Source: Symbiodinium natans (taxonomy: Eukaryota > Sar > Dinophyceae > Suessiales > Symbiodiniaceae). Taken from it: a stretch of 64,000 nucleotides of DNA. The notes beneath the pieces are model-generated. The model ran no database searches. It had not been told where the DNA came from and worked only from the letters and a program-made list of their open reading frames with translations. Of the stretch, positions 21,349 through 31,772 are shown piece after piece (position 1 is the stretch's first letter; every line of letters starts with the position of its first letter). A program made the position numbers and the translations under genes. Where the stretch lies: assembly GCA_905221605.1 (NCBI GenBank), contig CAJNDS010002613.1, positions 62,001-126,000 of the forward strand. Direction: 5' to 3'.

Positions 21349-21426
<78 letters not shown>

Positions 21427-22817
21427 GCCGTGCCTGCCTGAGAGTTCTCAGGGGTCTGTGCTTGGTCAAAGCTGAGCTTCTTCTTTGGTGTTGCAAGGGA
21501 CTCAGTGCTGGCTGCTTTGGCAAGCTGAGGTGTCTGGCTGCCTGCGGACAGTGTGCTCTGAGGCGTGCGAGGAGTGCTAAAAGGTGCTACAAGCATGTCT
21601 GCTTGGGCGGGGTCGTGCATGACCTCAGCAATTGCTTGTCTGACTTCTGAGAAATCAGATCTGTGCTCAGGCAAGTGCATCTCAGAGGCTGAAAAGACTG
21701 CCTTTTTGCCAGTGGTCTTGGTCCACAGAGGCACCTGGTCTGAGAAGCCCAAAACCAGCTTAGGCCTCTGAGCGATGAACTCCTCAGGCCTTACCACCAC
21801 CTTAGCAGCCGAGAGCTCAGGCAAGATGCTGAGGCTTGCCAACCACAGGCAGTGGTCTATCTCTTGCCACGTGAGCTTGCACCTTGTCTCACTTTCAAGA
21901 GCTGAGATGTTGCTCACGACCTCAGTCGTGGTGTACTTAGCATTGATCCACTTGAGCACTCTCGCAGTGAAGCTTTTTTGCTGTAGGACTTGCTCTCACC
22001 CAGCTTCCTGAGTCTCTCCTCCTTCTCCTTAGCATCCTGGAGATACTTGGCACCTTGCAAAGTTGAGAGCTTTGGGTTCTCAGGCAGCTTCCTGTCTTTT
22101 GCGGTTGCCATTCTGAGCTGAGTAGAAAACTCAGCCATGATGTCTGCTTTGCTGATAGTGTGGCCAAAGCTTCTCTCTAAGGCCAGCCACTGAGACAAAG
22201 TTGCTCAGGTCTCAGCGTATGGCACCTTTCGACCTGCCCCTCCAGCCCCCACCCTCTGCCTGTTCTTAGTGGATCTCCTCTGCAGAGGCTGCTGAGCGAG
22301 TTTCTGGTACTGTTCTCGCTTGCTCAGTATGTTGCTGAGAGTCTGCTTGCTGAGCCCGTGTTTTTTTCCATGGCAGGCCAGAAATCCTTCTCTGCAGCAA
22401 ACTGAGACCTCTGAGACACCATGTCCTCAGCTATGAGTCTCTTCTTGTTGGCCGAGAGCTCGAACCTTTTCTCGATGGCCTTTCTCTTTCTCTGAAGCTG
22501 CTCAGGCAGGCCGGCCTGAAGCATTTGCTTGCCTGAAACTAGCCTTCGCCTCTTCTGAGCAAAGGCCCTTTCTTGTTCCGGAGTGGCTTTCTGAGCAATC
22601 TCCTGCTCATAAGCTTCTATGGTGGCTTCTGCTTCTAGCTGAGCCCTGCTCTTGTTTTTCCTGGAGTAGAGTGTCTGGAGTTGCTGAAGGACTGGTGATG
22701 CTGACTGCTTCTGCTCAGAACCTTCTGAGGTGTTGTCTGAGCATCTGGCTCTGCAGGCACCAAGGCCTCTGAGTTCTCAGGGCCACCTCCTTTCAGTCTT
22801 AATTGGAACACCTGCAC
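20291..22817 (-). pseudogene. DDE (Tc5/pogo-like) transposase-type gene, frame-broken
   Basis: The frames, read in order on the minus strand, give a basic coiled region (KRKAIEKRFELSANKKRLIA). A helix-turn-helix-like block (LSQWLALERSFGHTISKADI) follows, then a central region with a polyalanine run. The C-terminal block is ISCLVAAKCTSKLQITDSDF followed by KQFKSFVRKKL, and the end is WDYYNP near 20.3 kb. The SKLQITDSDF / KQFKSFVRK block resembles the end of DDE_1 (jerky/pogo) transposase domains. At least three frameshifts are needed (near 21.97, 20.84 and 20.43 kb), plus stops upstream. A clear catalytic Asp triad is not visible to me, so the assignment is tentative. Confidence 0.45.
21350..21424. 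repeat. CTG/CAG trinucleotide expansion
   Basis: About 24 uninterrupted CTG units on the plus strand. In the presumed coding frame on the minus strand it encodes polyalanine (about 28 Ala with the neighbouring GCG/GCA codons). Another frame would read polyglutamine. Confidence 0.95.
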
Positions 22818-22869
22818 AGACTGTCATGTGTTCCATCTAAGAACGTAATTGTCTTCATGAAAGCTATGA

Positions 22870-23880
22870 CGTACTTGAATTGATACCTTTGTTTGGTGGT
22901 CCGCTATAATGCAAGTCTCCCGGGGCCCTGGGCTCGGTCCTTCGGTTTTCAGGAAGGCAAAAGCTTTCTCGAGAAGAGGAGATACTTGAAACATGAAGCC
23001 TCGACCTTCCCAGGATCTCCGAAAATCTTCTTTTGTCAGGGCGCCTTTTCTTTATAAACTGGTCCTAAATCATATCCGGAAAGGGGGTACCTTACGGAGG
23101 CCTCCGGACATACATTCATACCTTTGTTTGGTGGTCATGCAAGTCTCCCGGGGCCCTGGGCTCGGTCCTTCGGTTTTCAGGAAGGCAAAAAGCTTTCTCG
23201 AGAAGAGGAGATACTTGAAGCCTGAAGCCTCGACCTTCCCAGGATCTACGAAAATCTTCTTTTTTCAGGGCGCCTTTTCTTTATGAATTCCTTATTCAAA
23301 ACTATATGTTTCCATGGGCAAATCATATCCGGAAAGGGGGTACCTTACGGAGGCCTCCGGACATACATTAATACCTTTGTTTGGTGGTCCGCTATAATGC
23401 AAGTCTCCCGGGGCCCGGGGCTCGGTCCTTCGGTTTTCAGGAAGGCAAAAGCTTTCTCGAGAAGAGGAGACACTTGAAGCCTGAAGCCTCAACCTTTCCA
23501 GGGTCTGGAGGTAGCTTACCGAGGCCATCGGGGCGGACCTTCTGGAAGCCTCCGGACATACATTAAATTAATACCTTTGTTTGGTGGTCCGCTCTCATGC
23601 AAGTCTCCCGGCGCCCGGGCTCGGTCCTTCGGTTTTCAGGAAGGCACAAGCTTTCTCGAGAAGAGGAGATACTTGAAGCCTGAAGCCTCAACCTTTCCAG
23701 GGTCGGGGGGTAGCTTGCCGAGGCCATCGGGGGGGCCCTTCCGGAGAGGCCTCCGGACATACATTAATACCTTTGTCTGGGGGCCCGCTAAAATGCAAGT
23801 CTGCCGGGGCCCGGGGCTCGGTCTTTCGGTTTTCAGGAAGGCATAATTAAGCTTTGTGGAGAAGGAGAGAGACTTGAAGC
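22870..23880. repeat. five-copy tandem array, about 200-250 bp unit
   Basis: The unit starts at TACCTTTGTTTGGTGGTC (near 22886, 23117, 23371, 23569 and 23767). It then carries GCAAGTCTCCCGGGGCC, CTCGGTCCTTCGGTTTTCAG and TTTCTCGAGAAGAGGAGA blocks, often ending with GGAGGCCTCCGGACATACAT. Copy lengths vary by insertions. The array begins exactly where the LINE endonuclease frame is lost, so it replaced or was inserted into the 3' part of that element. Confidence 0.85.
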
Positions 23881-23884
23881 CTGA

Positions 23885-25204
23885 AATACCTTTGTTCTGC
23901 TGCCCTCTATCATTAGTTCTGCTCAGCACCAGCTTCCTAATTAATGCAGCAATCGAATCACCAGCTTGAGCGCGCAGGTTAGCATGCCACAGGAAACACG
24001 TGGCTTTTTGCGCAACGAGAGCGTCAGAAGGACAGAGTTTTTGGCCCTTGTTCTGTTCTTCAATCAAGCGGGCTTTGGTGCAATTAATTAATTTGCGGAG
24101 GAGGAGATGCGAAGGGCTAGTTTCCGCGCCAGGTAAGTCAGTAGTTGCTGGTGGCACAGAAAAGGCCGCAGCAGGAACTGTTCGAACAGGTATCGCCGCA
24201 ACATCCTTATCAAGCTTGTGTTTCGGCCGAAACCGAATTTTCACCAAATGATGTCCTCCAGTTGCTTTTTTGTGCTTCCAAGAAACTGAACAGATCCGGG
24301 AGGACACATACAGTGAACTGGAGATAAGGTAATGGTCAAGATGGCTGAGGGTAGAGCCTTGCTCAAAGGTTGGATTGTCAGACTTGCATTCAATCAGATC
24401 ACCCTGAGCAAGGAGGTGGGCATACTCGCCTTCCTTTTGCTGATTAACAGCATTGAAGTCACCCCCAAGGACAACCACATGAGTTGCATCTTTAACAAAG
24501 GCAGTGAGTGCAGGGAAAAGTTTCCCCCATTGATCAGGGTGCCAATATACCGACAGAAGCCAATAGCAGACCGACCTAAATCTGACCAGCACGGCAAGGG
24601 CAAAACCAGGCACAAGGTCAATAGTTTCTACAACTTTATAGTTCTGCGGTAAACAAATTGCAACTCCTCCAGAGTGCCCAGATTCCTTCCATACAGCAAG
24701 GGAGGCAACTGTATTTATTCTGGATGTTGCCTGTCTGAACCTTTGTAAGCAGGCAGCGTTCCATTTAGTTTCCTGTAAGAGCACAGGCGTTTGGTGAGCC
24801 AAAGCACCAATGGTGTGGAGCTTGGCAAGGCCAATAGTGTCAAAGGTACACAGCGAGGTGACATTCCAACTAATAACAGCCTGCAGTTTGCACGGCTCTT
24901 TTGGGATCGAATCGAAATAAGGAACGAGCTTGTCAGCAACGAGGTTCAAAGCAAGCTCGAGCTCTTCAGTTGGGAGCTGAAGATTGACAGCAGCGACTAA
25001 GTCGAAAGGTCGGTTATCTGTGGCCATAAGAGCTAATTTCAGCTCACGGGTGGTGGGATAGGTGAGTGGCAAGTTATAGGCGAGGAGGATGCTGTTGAGG
25101 GATCTGACACGTGCGCGTTGTCTACGACAGGCAACATAAGCATTAAGGTGCTCAAGGAAGATCACAGACCTTGCCTTGATCACCACTTCACGGATCGACG
25201 TCAT
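23885..25204 (-). CDS. AP-endonuclease-like (exo/endo/phosphatase fold) domain of the LINE, truncated
   Basis: ATG at 25204 overlaps the upstream stop as ATGA. After about 115 residues of helical N-terminus come the family blocks in order: ISWNVTSL, LLQETKW, LGGDFNAV, SHLDHYLIS and GHHLVKIRF (the final His). This nuclease nicks target DNA to prime reverse transcription. The authentic sequence ends near 23885 (SRTNDRGQQN); the continuation to 23636 is repeat sequence read by chance. No reverse transcriptase motifs follow. All catalytic blocks present look intact. Confidence 0.8.
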
Positions 25205-28176
25205 AGGGGCAATGGGTCCCTATGGACCCCATAGAAACAAAAGTACGCCGCAGGTTGCCGATCGTAGACATAAATGCGCAGCGCCTTCTCTTGTGTGGGG
25301 AGTGTAGGGGGAATGTTGTTGCGGGTGACGGTCTGTTGATGCACCGTACCTTGCTTATAAGTGGTGTAGTGAACACCTCGTGCATCGATGCCAATGTGCA
25401 CAGCCTGTCTACACGGTAGAGCTAGCTTGGCAAAGCAGGAAAAGTCACGAAGGACCTCGCTTAGCCAAGCTTCTTTCGAGCTGCAGTCCGAAGCTAAAGC
25501 TTGACTGACATGATTCTCAGCAAAGCACGGGGTTAGGAAGAGCGCAAAGAGCTCCCTTTGCCCAAGATGAGGGGAGCAGAGGATTGTGTGGCCATACAGG
25601 TGTAATGCAGCCTCTGTTCCCTCGAAAATCAGGCACGGTGTAGGGAGCTGACTGTTTTCCTCAATTACTTTGTAGAGAAAGGTGCCAGGGCTGGCTCCTT
25701 TACGTTCGGTATCAACGACCTCGATAGCCGATACATGCGTAAGTGCGTGTATCGTATCTCGAGCTTGTGATGCATTAAGCATTGCGACAACACACTGGTC
25801 ATCTTGTTCGACGTAAAGAAAGAGATCGACTGGCGGAGACTTCACACTGGAGCTGGCCTCTTTCCAGTGTTGCACATAAAGGGTGTCTTGCTGTCCCTTT
25901 ACAAGGAGAAATTGAGGAATGAACTCCTTTCTAAAGGCCATGAACTCAAGGTGCAACGCTTTGAGAAAACTGATCATGCATTGCCCTTGTGCAGGGAAGT
26001 CAAGGAAATGCAAGGCGAACTTGGCACCGAGACGAGCAACAGACTCTCTCTGCAAAAAACTCGCCATGACTGTGCGTCTCGACCCACACAAGATTTGTAG
26101 CTGTGGGTCAACCCGTTGCAGAACAAGCTGTATGGCCGATGGGATTCCTCTTTCTTGCAGCAAGTCTTGAGCTTTGTGGAATCGAGTTTCTGTCACAAAG
26201 GAAATTCCTTTGGGAATGCCCGAAGCGCTTTCTCTAATTCCTTGGAATTTACCTTGGCCAGGGGTATACTCCAAAACAACAGGCTTGTTGATGACTAAGC
26301 CAGGTTTGAGCCAACCAATAACATTAAGTTCATTGCACGGAAAAGGCGCATCGACCTTATGCGAAAATTTGCTTTGAAGTCTCACACCTGGAGTAGCCGC
26401 AAGGACCTGTTGGCCATAGCTAGGCCAGCATTGGAGAAACTGTGCAAGGGGTAGTGGCTTCCAATGACTGCCTGGATCTTCTTTCAATAGATCTTGAAGT
26501 GACGCATGTTTGATCGCAGCTTTGAGAGCCCCGGGGTAAAAGCAATTCCCCACTATAGAGGCAATGCACATGTCGTTGATGTGTTCCTCAACATCTGCTA
26601 GCCATACATCAAGCTCAGCGTCCCTCAGCATTTCTTTGTAGTGAGCTACCCTAAAGGGAGGAATGCCACTGTCACCAATTACGAAAGCATTCTCTGCACG
26701 GAGAAGTTCAGAGTTGGCCTCAGCAAAGCGATCCATTGCAGCGAGGCTTGGGATGTCAGCTTGGAAAGAAAGCTTCTGTACTTCTGTGACAAAGCGCAGG
26801 CCAATGGGTTCATCAGGAACAAATTTTTTGCAAGGGAGATTCGGAACCCCATTGGTAGTCTCAGCTGCCTGAGAGAATTGTCTCTGGAAGGCTTCAGCCC
26901 CACCAAAGCTGGGTACATGGTATACAAGGGCCGAAGGGTGGTAAAAGTATGCTGCCAACCGGAGACCTCTCTCGCGATCAAAGCGCTTGGGACGAAGCCA
27001 AGGTTTGTGCTTGTCTCCAGGGGGTTGCATTCCGCACATATGATCCGCAACAGGACGCCATCCCTGGAACCACGGAGTAGGGCGATTGCTGAAGGTGCCG
27101 ATTTGCCCATATCTGGTAAAGAATTTTCTTTTCCTTTCGACATGGCCAAATGCTGCTCCAGCAATATGATGACAGCAGCACTCACGGATTCCCAAAATCT
27201 TCTGAATGAAATCCTGGTGTATGGGCTTCATAGATCCAGCATTTTCAAGGAAAATGTGCACGCACTCAATGATGCTGGGCTCAATACTCTGCAAGGCAAG
27301 CAACACCGCGTATATAACAAGCATCTCCTGCGAACGGTCCCCAAGAAGGCCCAAACCACCTGAGCTGGACCCTGCAACAGTAAGATCTTGGCAAGGGGAG
27401 CCAGCAGGAATGATGATGGCAGTCTTTTGGGGATGGATCCTTCCAAGGAAGGACAGGCATTCACGCAGCAGTCGGTAGTCTTCTTTAAGCAGAGTCCAAA
27501 CATCATCAATTGCAATTGATGGCACACGATGTGAATCAAGAGCCCATCTTTGGCTTTTGTCGTAATCATACTTATGACATATGAGGGCGCGAAGAACACT
27601 GTCACTTTCCGCACTCACAGCGGCAACAGGTTGCTGCTTGAGGCATTCAACGGTGACAGCGCGCGAAATTCCGCATCCATCAAAAAGAGATAAGATGACA
27701 TAACGATCAACACCTAATGCAACCTGGATGTTGTCTTCCGATGAGACCCCATTGGCTTTGCTGCCTCTGATCCCTGGTTTACATTCTCTTCTCTTGGGGA
27801 CAGGCTTTACATTGTTAAGCTTGTCGAGTCCCTTCTTGACTCTGCGCGTCTGAGATTCTGAGCTCGAGTTGGGCTTAACTTTGATAGAGTGGCTGTACCT
27901 GTCAAAGCCACTCCTCTCAGAGTTCTGCTCGATTTGAACTCCTTGCTGCCGAGCCTCCTGTTCATCATCAGAATCTGTAGCAATGGAATGGACTTCAGGG
28001 AGAGTTGCGCTATCAATTTGCGTTGCCTGAGCAGCATTAGGGTCGAGGAGGAGACCTATGCTGGCTTTGTGCTCTAACTCCTCGTTATTCTCGCCCTTTT
28101 TGTCTGCATCAATTCCAGTATCACTCTTACTCACCTCAGCCTGCGGCAGAAGATGAGCACAGGCCGAGTCAGGCAA
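25201..28176 (-). CDS. cytosine-5 DNA methyltransferase ORF of the LINE
   Basis: About 991 aa from the first listed codon (a TTG); the frame is open upstream to about 28418. The N-terminal 155 residues are acidic then Lys-rich. The methyltransferase core shows motif I VILSLFDGCGIS (near residue 160), motif IV GSPCQDLTVAG with the catalytic Cys (near 255) and motif VI as ENAG (Glu retained, near 310). A HVERKRKFFTR block stands in place of QxRxR. The order, and the loop after PCQ, recall DNMT3-type enzymes (inference). The C-terminal 500 residues are unrecognised. It stops in ATGA with the endonuclease ORF, suggesting coupled translation. Methylation of CG or other sites by such an enzyme could shield the element; activity is not shown. 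Confidence 0.8.
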   Translation of the reverse strand: MPDSACAHLLPQAEVSKSDTGIDADKKGENNEELEHKASIGLLLDPNAAQATQIDSATLPEVHSIATDSDDEQEARQQGVQIEQNSERSGFDRYSHSIKVKPNSSSESQTRRVKKGLDKLNNVKPVPKRRECKPGIRGSKANGVSSEDNIQVALGVDRYVILSLFDGCGISRAVTVECLKQQPVAAVSAESDSVLRALICHKYDYDKSQRWALDSHRVPSIAIDDVWTLLKEDYRLLRECLSFLGRIHPQKTAIIIPAGSPCQDLTVAGSSSGGLGLLGDRSQEMLVIYAVLLALQSIEPSIIECVHIFLENAGSMKPIHQDFIQKILGIRECCCHHIAGAAFGHVERKRKFFTRYGQIGTFSNRPTPWFQGWRPVADHMCGMQPPGDKHKPWLRPKRFDRERGLRLAAYFYHPSALVYHVPSFGGAEAFQRQFSQAAETTNGVPNLPCKKFVPDEPIGLRFVTEVQKLSFQADIPSLAAMDRFAEANSELLRAENAFVIGDSGIPPFRVAHYKEMLRDAELDVWLADVEEHINDMCIASIVGNCFYPGALKAAIKHASLQDLLKEDPGSHWKPLPLAQFLQCWPSYGQQVLAATPGVRLQSKFSHKVDAPFPCNELNVIGWLKPGLVINKPVVLEYTPGQGKFQGIRESASGIPKGISFVTETRFHKAQDLLQERGIPSAIQLVLQRVDPQLQILCGSRRTVMASFLQRESVARLGAKFALHFLDFPAQGQCMISFLKALHLEFMAFRKEFIPQFLLVKGQQDTLYVQHWKEASSSVKSPPVDLFLYVEQDDQCVVAMLNASQARDTIHALTHVSAIEVVDTERKGASPGTFLYKVIEENSQLPTPCLIFEGTEAALHLYGHTILCSPHLGQRELFALFLTPCFAENHVSQALASDCSSKEAWLSEVLRDFSCFAKLALPCRQAVHIGIDARGVHYTTYKQGTVHQQTVTRNNIPPTLPTQEKALRIYVYDRQPAAYFCFYGVHRDPLPL

Positions 28177-28202
28177 GCCAAAATCTGTTCCTGAGGTGGT
28201 AG

Positions 28203-31200
28203 TCAGATAGGTTGTAGAAGGGACAGGGCTGTCCCAACTTGTTGCAACCTTGGTCGCTTCTGCCTGTTCAACTGCGAGTGTTTCGCCCAGTACTTGTTGA
28301 ACTGCCTTCTCGCTAGGATCAGCGTGGTGCCGAACGATCTCACCGAAGGAATTAACGAGAGCAGTGGCGGGATAAAGCTGATTAGCACTAGCACTCCTAA
28401 TGAAGATGGCATGTGGAGCTTAGCCTTGATCAATTGGGCCCACAGGTTCTCTTTACGGACTCCATAAATCGAGTCATAAAGAAGAATGGAATCTCCTGAC
28501 TGTTCTCTGGCATGGTGCAAAACAAGATAATGCTTGGCCCCAGGGTCATGTAGAACGAGTGCAACAACATTATATGCCTGTTGCATGACATGCACTGTAC
28601 TGCCGAGAAAATTTTGGATATCCCCCTCGCTTTTACAGACTTGCTCAAAAGAACTCTTCTGCGTCTTCTGCGTGAGGAGGCAGAAGAAAGACGGGAGTCT
28701 TTGAATGTCAAGTTTGCAAGTGTCGTTGCGCGGACTGAGGTTTTGCTGCATGCAAGCAATGGCAAGGTCAGCGAGTTGACCTAAATCGGCAAGGATATTG
28801 AACTGATCAGAGGAGTCCTGTTCAGAGTGCAACGGCAGAGCAAGAATGGGCTGTGGCTGCTGACACTTGGAACACTTGCAGTGGATCTGCACAAGCAAAG
28901 TGTATTGCCCATTGGCTGGAATAGCCCAAATGGCCTTACTATAAACCTCAGTGAAGCTTTGAAGCTCCAACGGTGTAACACTTGCCAATTCTAGGTAAGT
29001 CTGTCCAAGAATATGTGCAAGCTTGGCTCTTGCAGTCTCACGTATGTTATACCCAATCGCAGCAAGAACCAAAGCAGCTTGCTTGGGAAATGGGGCGTAA
29101 TGCTGGCAATTCTCTTTGCTCCATTGAGCACAAGAGATGATCCGATAAGCAGCAGCAACAGGACAATATAAGCCAGCAATGCGCCTTTGCACTTCTTCTT
29201 GAACATTGGCCGGCACTTCAGCCTGAAACCTCAGGACAGTATTACGTCTCCTTGCAGTTTCAACCTTTTCCCTGCTGTTTTCAATATTTCTTTTGCCGGT
29301 CCATCTTTCTTGACTTGGCTGTACTGCAACAGGATTTTCAGGCAGCTTATTAGTAACCTGCCCGTCATTGCCTTTAATTGTTCCAGCAGGTGGCCTTTCA
29401 TGGAGCAAAGTCGGGCACTGGGCAGTATCCGATTGCTCAATTGCGGCATTGCCCGCCTTCCCATCCTGATGATTGGCCCGAGTGGCCTTGTTCGGATCGC
29501 TGGCCGAAGCAGCCTTAGATCTGTCATCAGTGCAAATGTTAAAGGCGTATATAACGCTGGGATTAATCCCTATCAACTTTATGATATCACATGAGTGACA
29601 TCGTGGCAGGAAGAGAAGCGCACCCTGATGCAGGGAGATGAGGACATTGTTGCTCGCCGATGATCCAGGATGGCAAGCAGGACGGTAGCCATTCTTGAGA
29701 ATAAGCGGGATCTCAAGTTCGATCTTGATAGATCCCAATTCAGCAGTAAAGTCCTCATCCTCTTGGGAAGCTTCAGGAAGGTTCTCTGGCAACATCCAGC
29801 CTTGGAAATCTTCATTTTGGTTGAGGAGTGTTTGGACACTCTGCAGCTTTATTAGTTCAGGAACATCCTCACATTTACCAGTCATAACAACGTAGGGCGC
29901 TTGTCTATCAATGATCAAGAAATGAGTTTCAAGATCATCCTTATGCCAAACAGTACTGGCAATTCGCTGCTTGGACAAAGGGTGGTACTCATCTCTTGCT
30001 CTGACATGGATCAATCTCCCTTGCCCAATCTTATCGCTTCCAGAACGGCAATTCAAGAAATGTTCTCTAGGGTTTTCAGATATGTGGTTAATGGGCTTGC
30101 TATTCCATTTTGGGGCATCAACAACCTCCCGCAGCAATTGCACGTCAGTTCTTCCGCAAGGAAGATCAAGATATTGGCATTGGACGAGCAAGTCAGCAGT
30201 GGTGGCAGTAGCGGTCACATGGACAGCAGGCATAACCACATCAGTACCCGCTAATACATGCACAATCCCTCTATACTGCACCGGAACCTTGATGTGCTCA
30301 AGACCCTCAATAATATCTTGCATGTCCCCCGTACAGTTGTGAAAGGTGATCTGCAGAGAAACCTCCGTAGAGTTGAAGGGTTGAGTCACCTTCCAAGCAA
30401 AAACTTCGTGTGAAGTCTTCACATTAAAAATGTGAAATCTTGCGGCATGCAACGCCAGGCTATCCGGAATAGTAAGCTGCTTTTGCCGAAGACCCAAGAT
30501 AACCTTCTGCAATTGATAAGGGTCAGCAAAGATCCTGAGATACTTCCCTGGTGCGGAGTGGAACGCATTCATGAGCCTGTGTTGATTCAGGATGCAATGC
30601 ACTTGGAATGCTTCATCCTTGGTTTTAGCCGAATTGATAGCATATGGGAGATCCACGAAGTTGACACTGTTACCCGGGATTCCTTCAAGAGGCGCAAACC
30701 GATACCATACCTGGAGCTCAATTTGTGACCTGCCTTCAATTTGTTGGAGCACCTTCTCATACATCTCTTCAACTTTAAGCATTAGGGCTTGAAGTTGATT
30801 TATGCTGATCTTAGACGCTCTCAGGCATACAACACATCGATTCTCTTGATCAGTTAGCGCAATGATGGGCTGTTGTGGCTTCTTAATGTAAGCCAGGCCA
30901 AAGCCCTGAATGAGGAGTTTGACTTCCTCGTCGAAGGTCCCAACAGTACCAGCGATGATGACGTCTGTACTGCTGGCATCTTGCCTCATGGCAGGCGTTA
31001 CAGCAATGTAGTAGCAAGTCTGATGAAGAGGGCAGCTGCTGGGAATGTAAGTGACCAAGTATACCAATTCCCGCTTGCCCTGTACTTCAATGGCACCAAT
31101 AACCGTCAGTCTCTGGATTTGACGAAGGAAATCTTCATCATAGCTCCTGAAGAGCACACAAGGGATGTCAGATATGGAGAGTGAACTGTGCAAATTGCTC

Positions 31201-31484
31201 ACAATCGTTATACTCGTCTGTTGAGTAAGGTTCTTCTTCAAATTCTGAAGAAAATTCCTACTGGGGTTGACGAGCAAGACAGACTGGAGCTCTGAGCCCT
31301 GCACTTGACGCAGTTCTTGCATGGTCTGTGTAGACACAATGCATCCATCCCTTAGGTATTCGAGCAAATGCATTGATGGTGTTCTGGCAAAGAGAGCGTC
31401 ATACTCAGTGAGGTGGCCTGACATGAAGTCAGCAAGACACTGAAATGCGCTTCCATCGATATTGCTAATTCGATCTTGCGACAT
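28203..31484 (-). CDS. large ORF A of the LINE, mostly unrecognised; possible USP-like C-terminus
   Basis: ATG at 31484, about 1093 aa. Most of the protein is a mixed alpha/beta sequence without known motifs, then a Lys/Glu/Ala-rich linker (residues about 690-780). Near residues 890-1045 there are a CKCSKCQQ pair and a block VVALVLHDPGAKHYLVLHHA plus SILLYDS. This resembles the His box of ubiquitin-specific proteases (GHY...YDD), although no convincing Cys box is seen. The last 70 residues are Leu/Ile/Ser-rich and look out of frame. The ORF B frame is open over the same stretch (28418 onward) with better composition, so A and B may be one polyprotein joined by a shift near 28420. Confidence 0.6.
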   Translation of the reverse strand: MSQDRISNIDGSAFQCLADFMSGHLTEYDALFARTPSMHLLEYLRDGCIVSTQTMQELRQVQGSELQSVLLVNPSRNFLQNLKKNLTQQTSITIVSNLHSSLSISDIPCVLFRSYDEDFLRQIQRLTVIGAIEVQGKRELVYLVTYIPSSCPLHQTCYYIAVTPAMRQDASSTDVIIAGTVGTFDEEVKLLIQGFGLAYIKKPQQPIIALTDQENRCVVCLRASKISINQLQALMLKVEEMYEKVLQQIEGRSQIELQVWYRFAPLEGIPGNSVNFVDLPYAINSAKTKDEAFQVHCILNQHRLMNAFHSAPGKYLRIFADPYQLQKVILGLRQKQLTIPDSLALHAARFHIFNVKTSHEVFAWKVTQPFNSTEVSLQITFHNCTGDMQDIIEGLEHIKVPVQYRGIVHVLAGTDVVMPAVHVTATATTADLLVQCQYLDLPCGRTDVQLLREVVDAPKWNSKPINHISENPREHFLNCRSGSDKIGQGRLIHVRARDEYHPLSKQRIASTVWHKDDLETHFLIIDRQAPYVVMTGKCEDVPELIKLQSVQTLLNQNEDFQGWMLPENLPEASQEDEDFTAELGSIKIELEIPLILKNGYRPACHPGSSASNNVLISLHQGALLFLPRCHSCDIIKLIGINPSVIYAFNICTDDRSKAASASDPNKATRANHQDGKAGNAAIEQSDTAQCPTLLHERPPAGTIKGNDGQVTNKLPENPVAVQPSQERWTGKRNIENSREKVETARRRNTVLRFQAEVPANVQEEVQRRIAGLYCPVAAAYRIISCAQWSKENCQHYAPFPKQAALVLAAIGYNIRETARAKLAHILGQTYLELASVTPLELQSFTEVYSKAIWAIPANGQYTLLVQIHCKCSKCQQPQPILALPLHSEQDSSDQFNILADLGQLADLAIACMQQNLSPRNDTCKLDIQRLPSFFCLLTQKTQKSSFEQVCKSEGDIQNFLGSTVHVMQQAYNVVALVLHDPGAKHYLVLHHAREQSGDSILLYDSIYGVRKENLWAQLIKAKLHMPSSLGVLVLISFIPPLLSLIPSVRSFGTTLILARRQFNKYWAKHSQLNRQKRPRLQQVGTALSLLQPI

Positions 31485-31558
31485 GGTGCAGATACCTTAC
31501 GCCGAAGCTATCCGTACTGCACAGTACGCCAGACAAAATTGCCAAAGGTGCAAAGGAA

Positions 31559-31772
31559 GGGAACGGGCGTTCCCAACTTTAAGAAGGTTAAAAAGGAAAG
31601 AGAACGGGCGTTCTCAATCTGAAAGTAATAAGTAAAGGAAGGGAACGGGCGTTCCCAACTTTAAGAAAGGACGAGAACGTAAAGGAAACGTTAGAGAAAG
31701 AGAACGGGCGTTCTCAATCTCAGCTAGTAGAGCAAGAAAGAGAAACGTTAGAGAAAGAGAACGGGCGTTCTC
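31559..31772. repeat. five iterated hairpins in the LINE 5' leader
   Basis: Perfect 7-bp stems with a GG loop at 31559-31574, 31600-31615, 31641-31656, 31700-31715 and 31757-31772. Two have GGGAACG/CGTTCCC arms and three have GAGAACG/CGTTCTC arms, so the second pair changes from G-C to A-T with both arms altered. They lie 75-290 nt upstream of ORF A. Candidate RNA structures or protein-binding iterons for transcription, packaging or translation of the element. Confidence 0.85.

Noticed and set aside
23636-23884. C-terminal extension of the endonuclease ORF
   Set aside because: It is the tandem array unit read by chance in frame, not element protein.
26641-27363. 240-codon plus-strand ORF inside the methyltransferase region
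   Set aside because: It is antisense to the catalytic motifs of the LINE methyltransferase and has no motif of its own.
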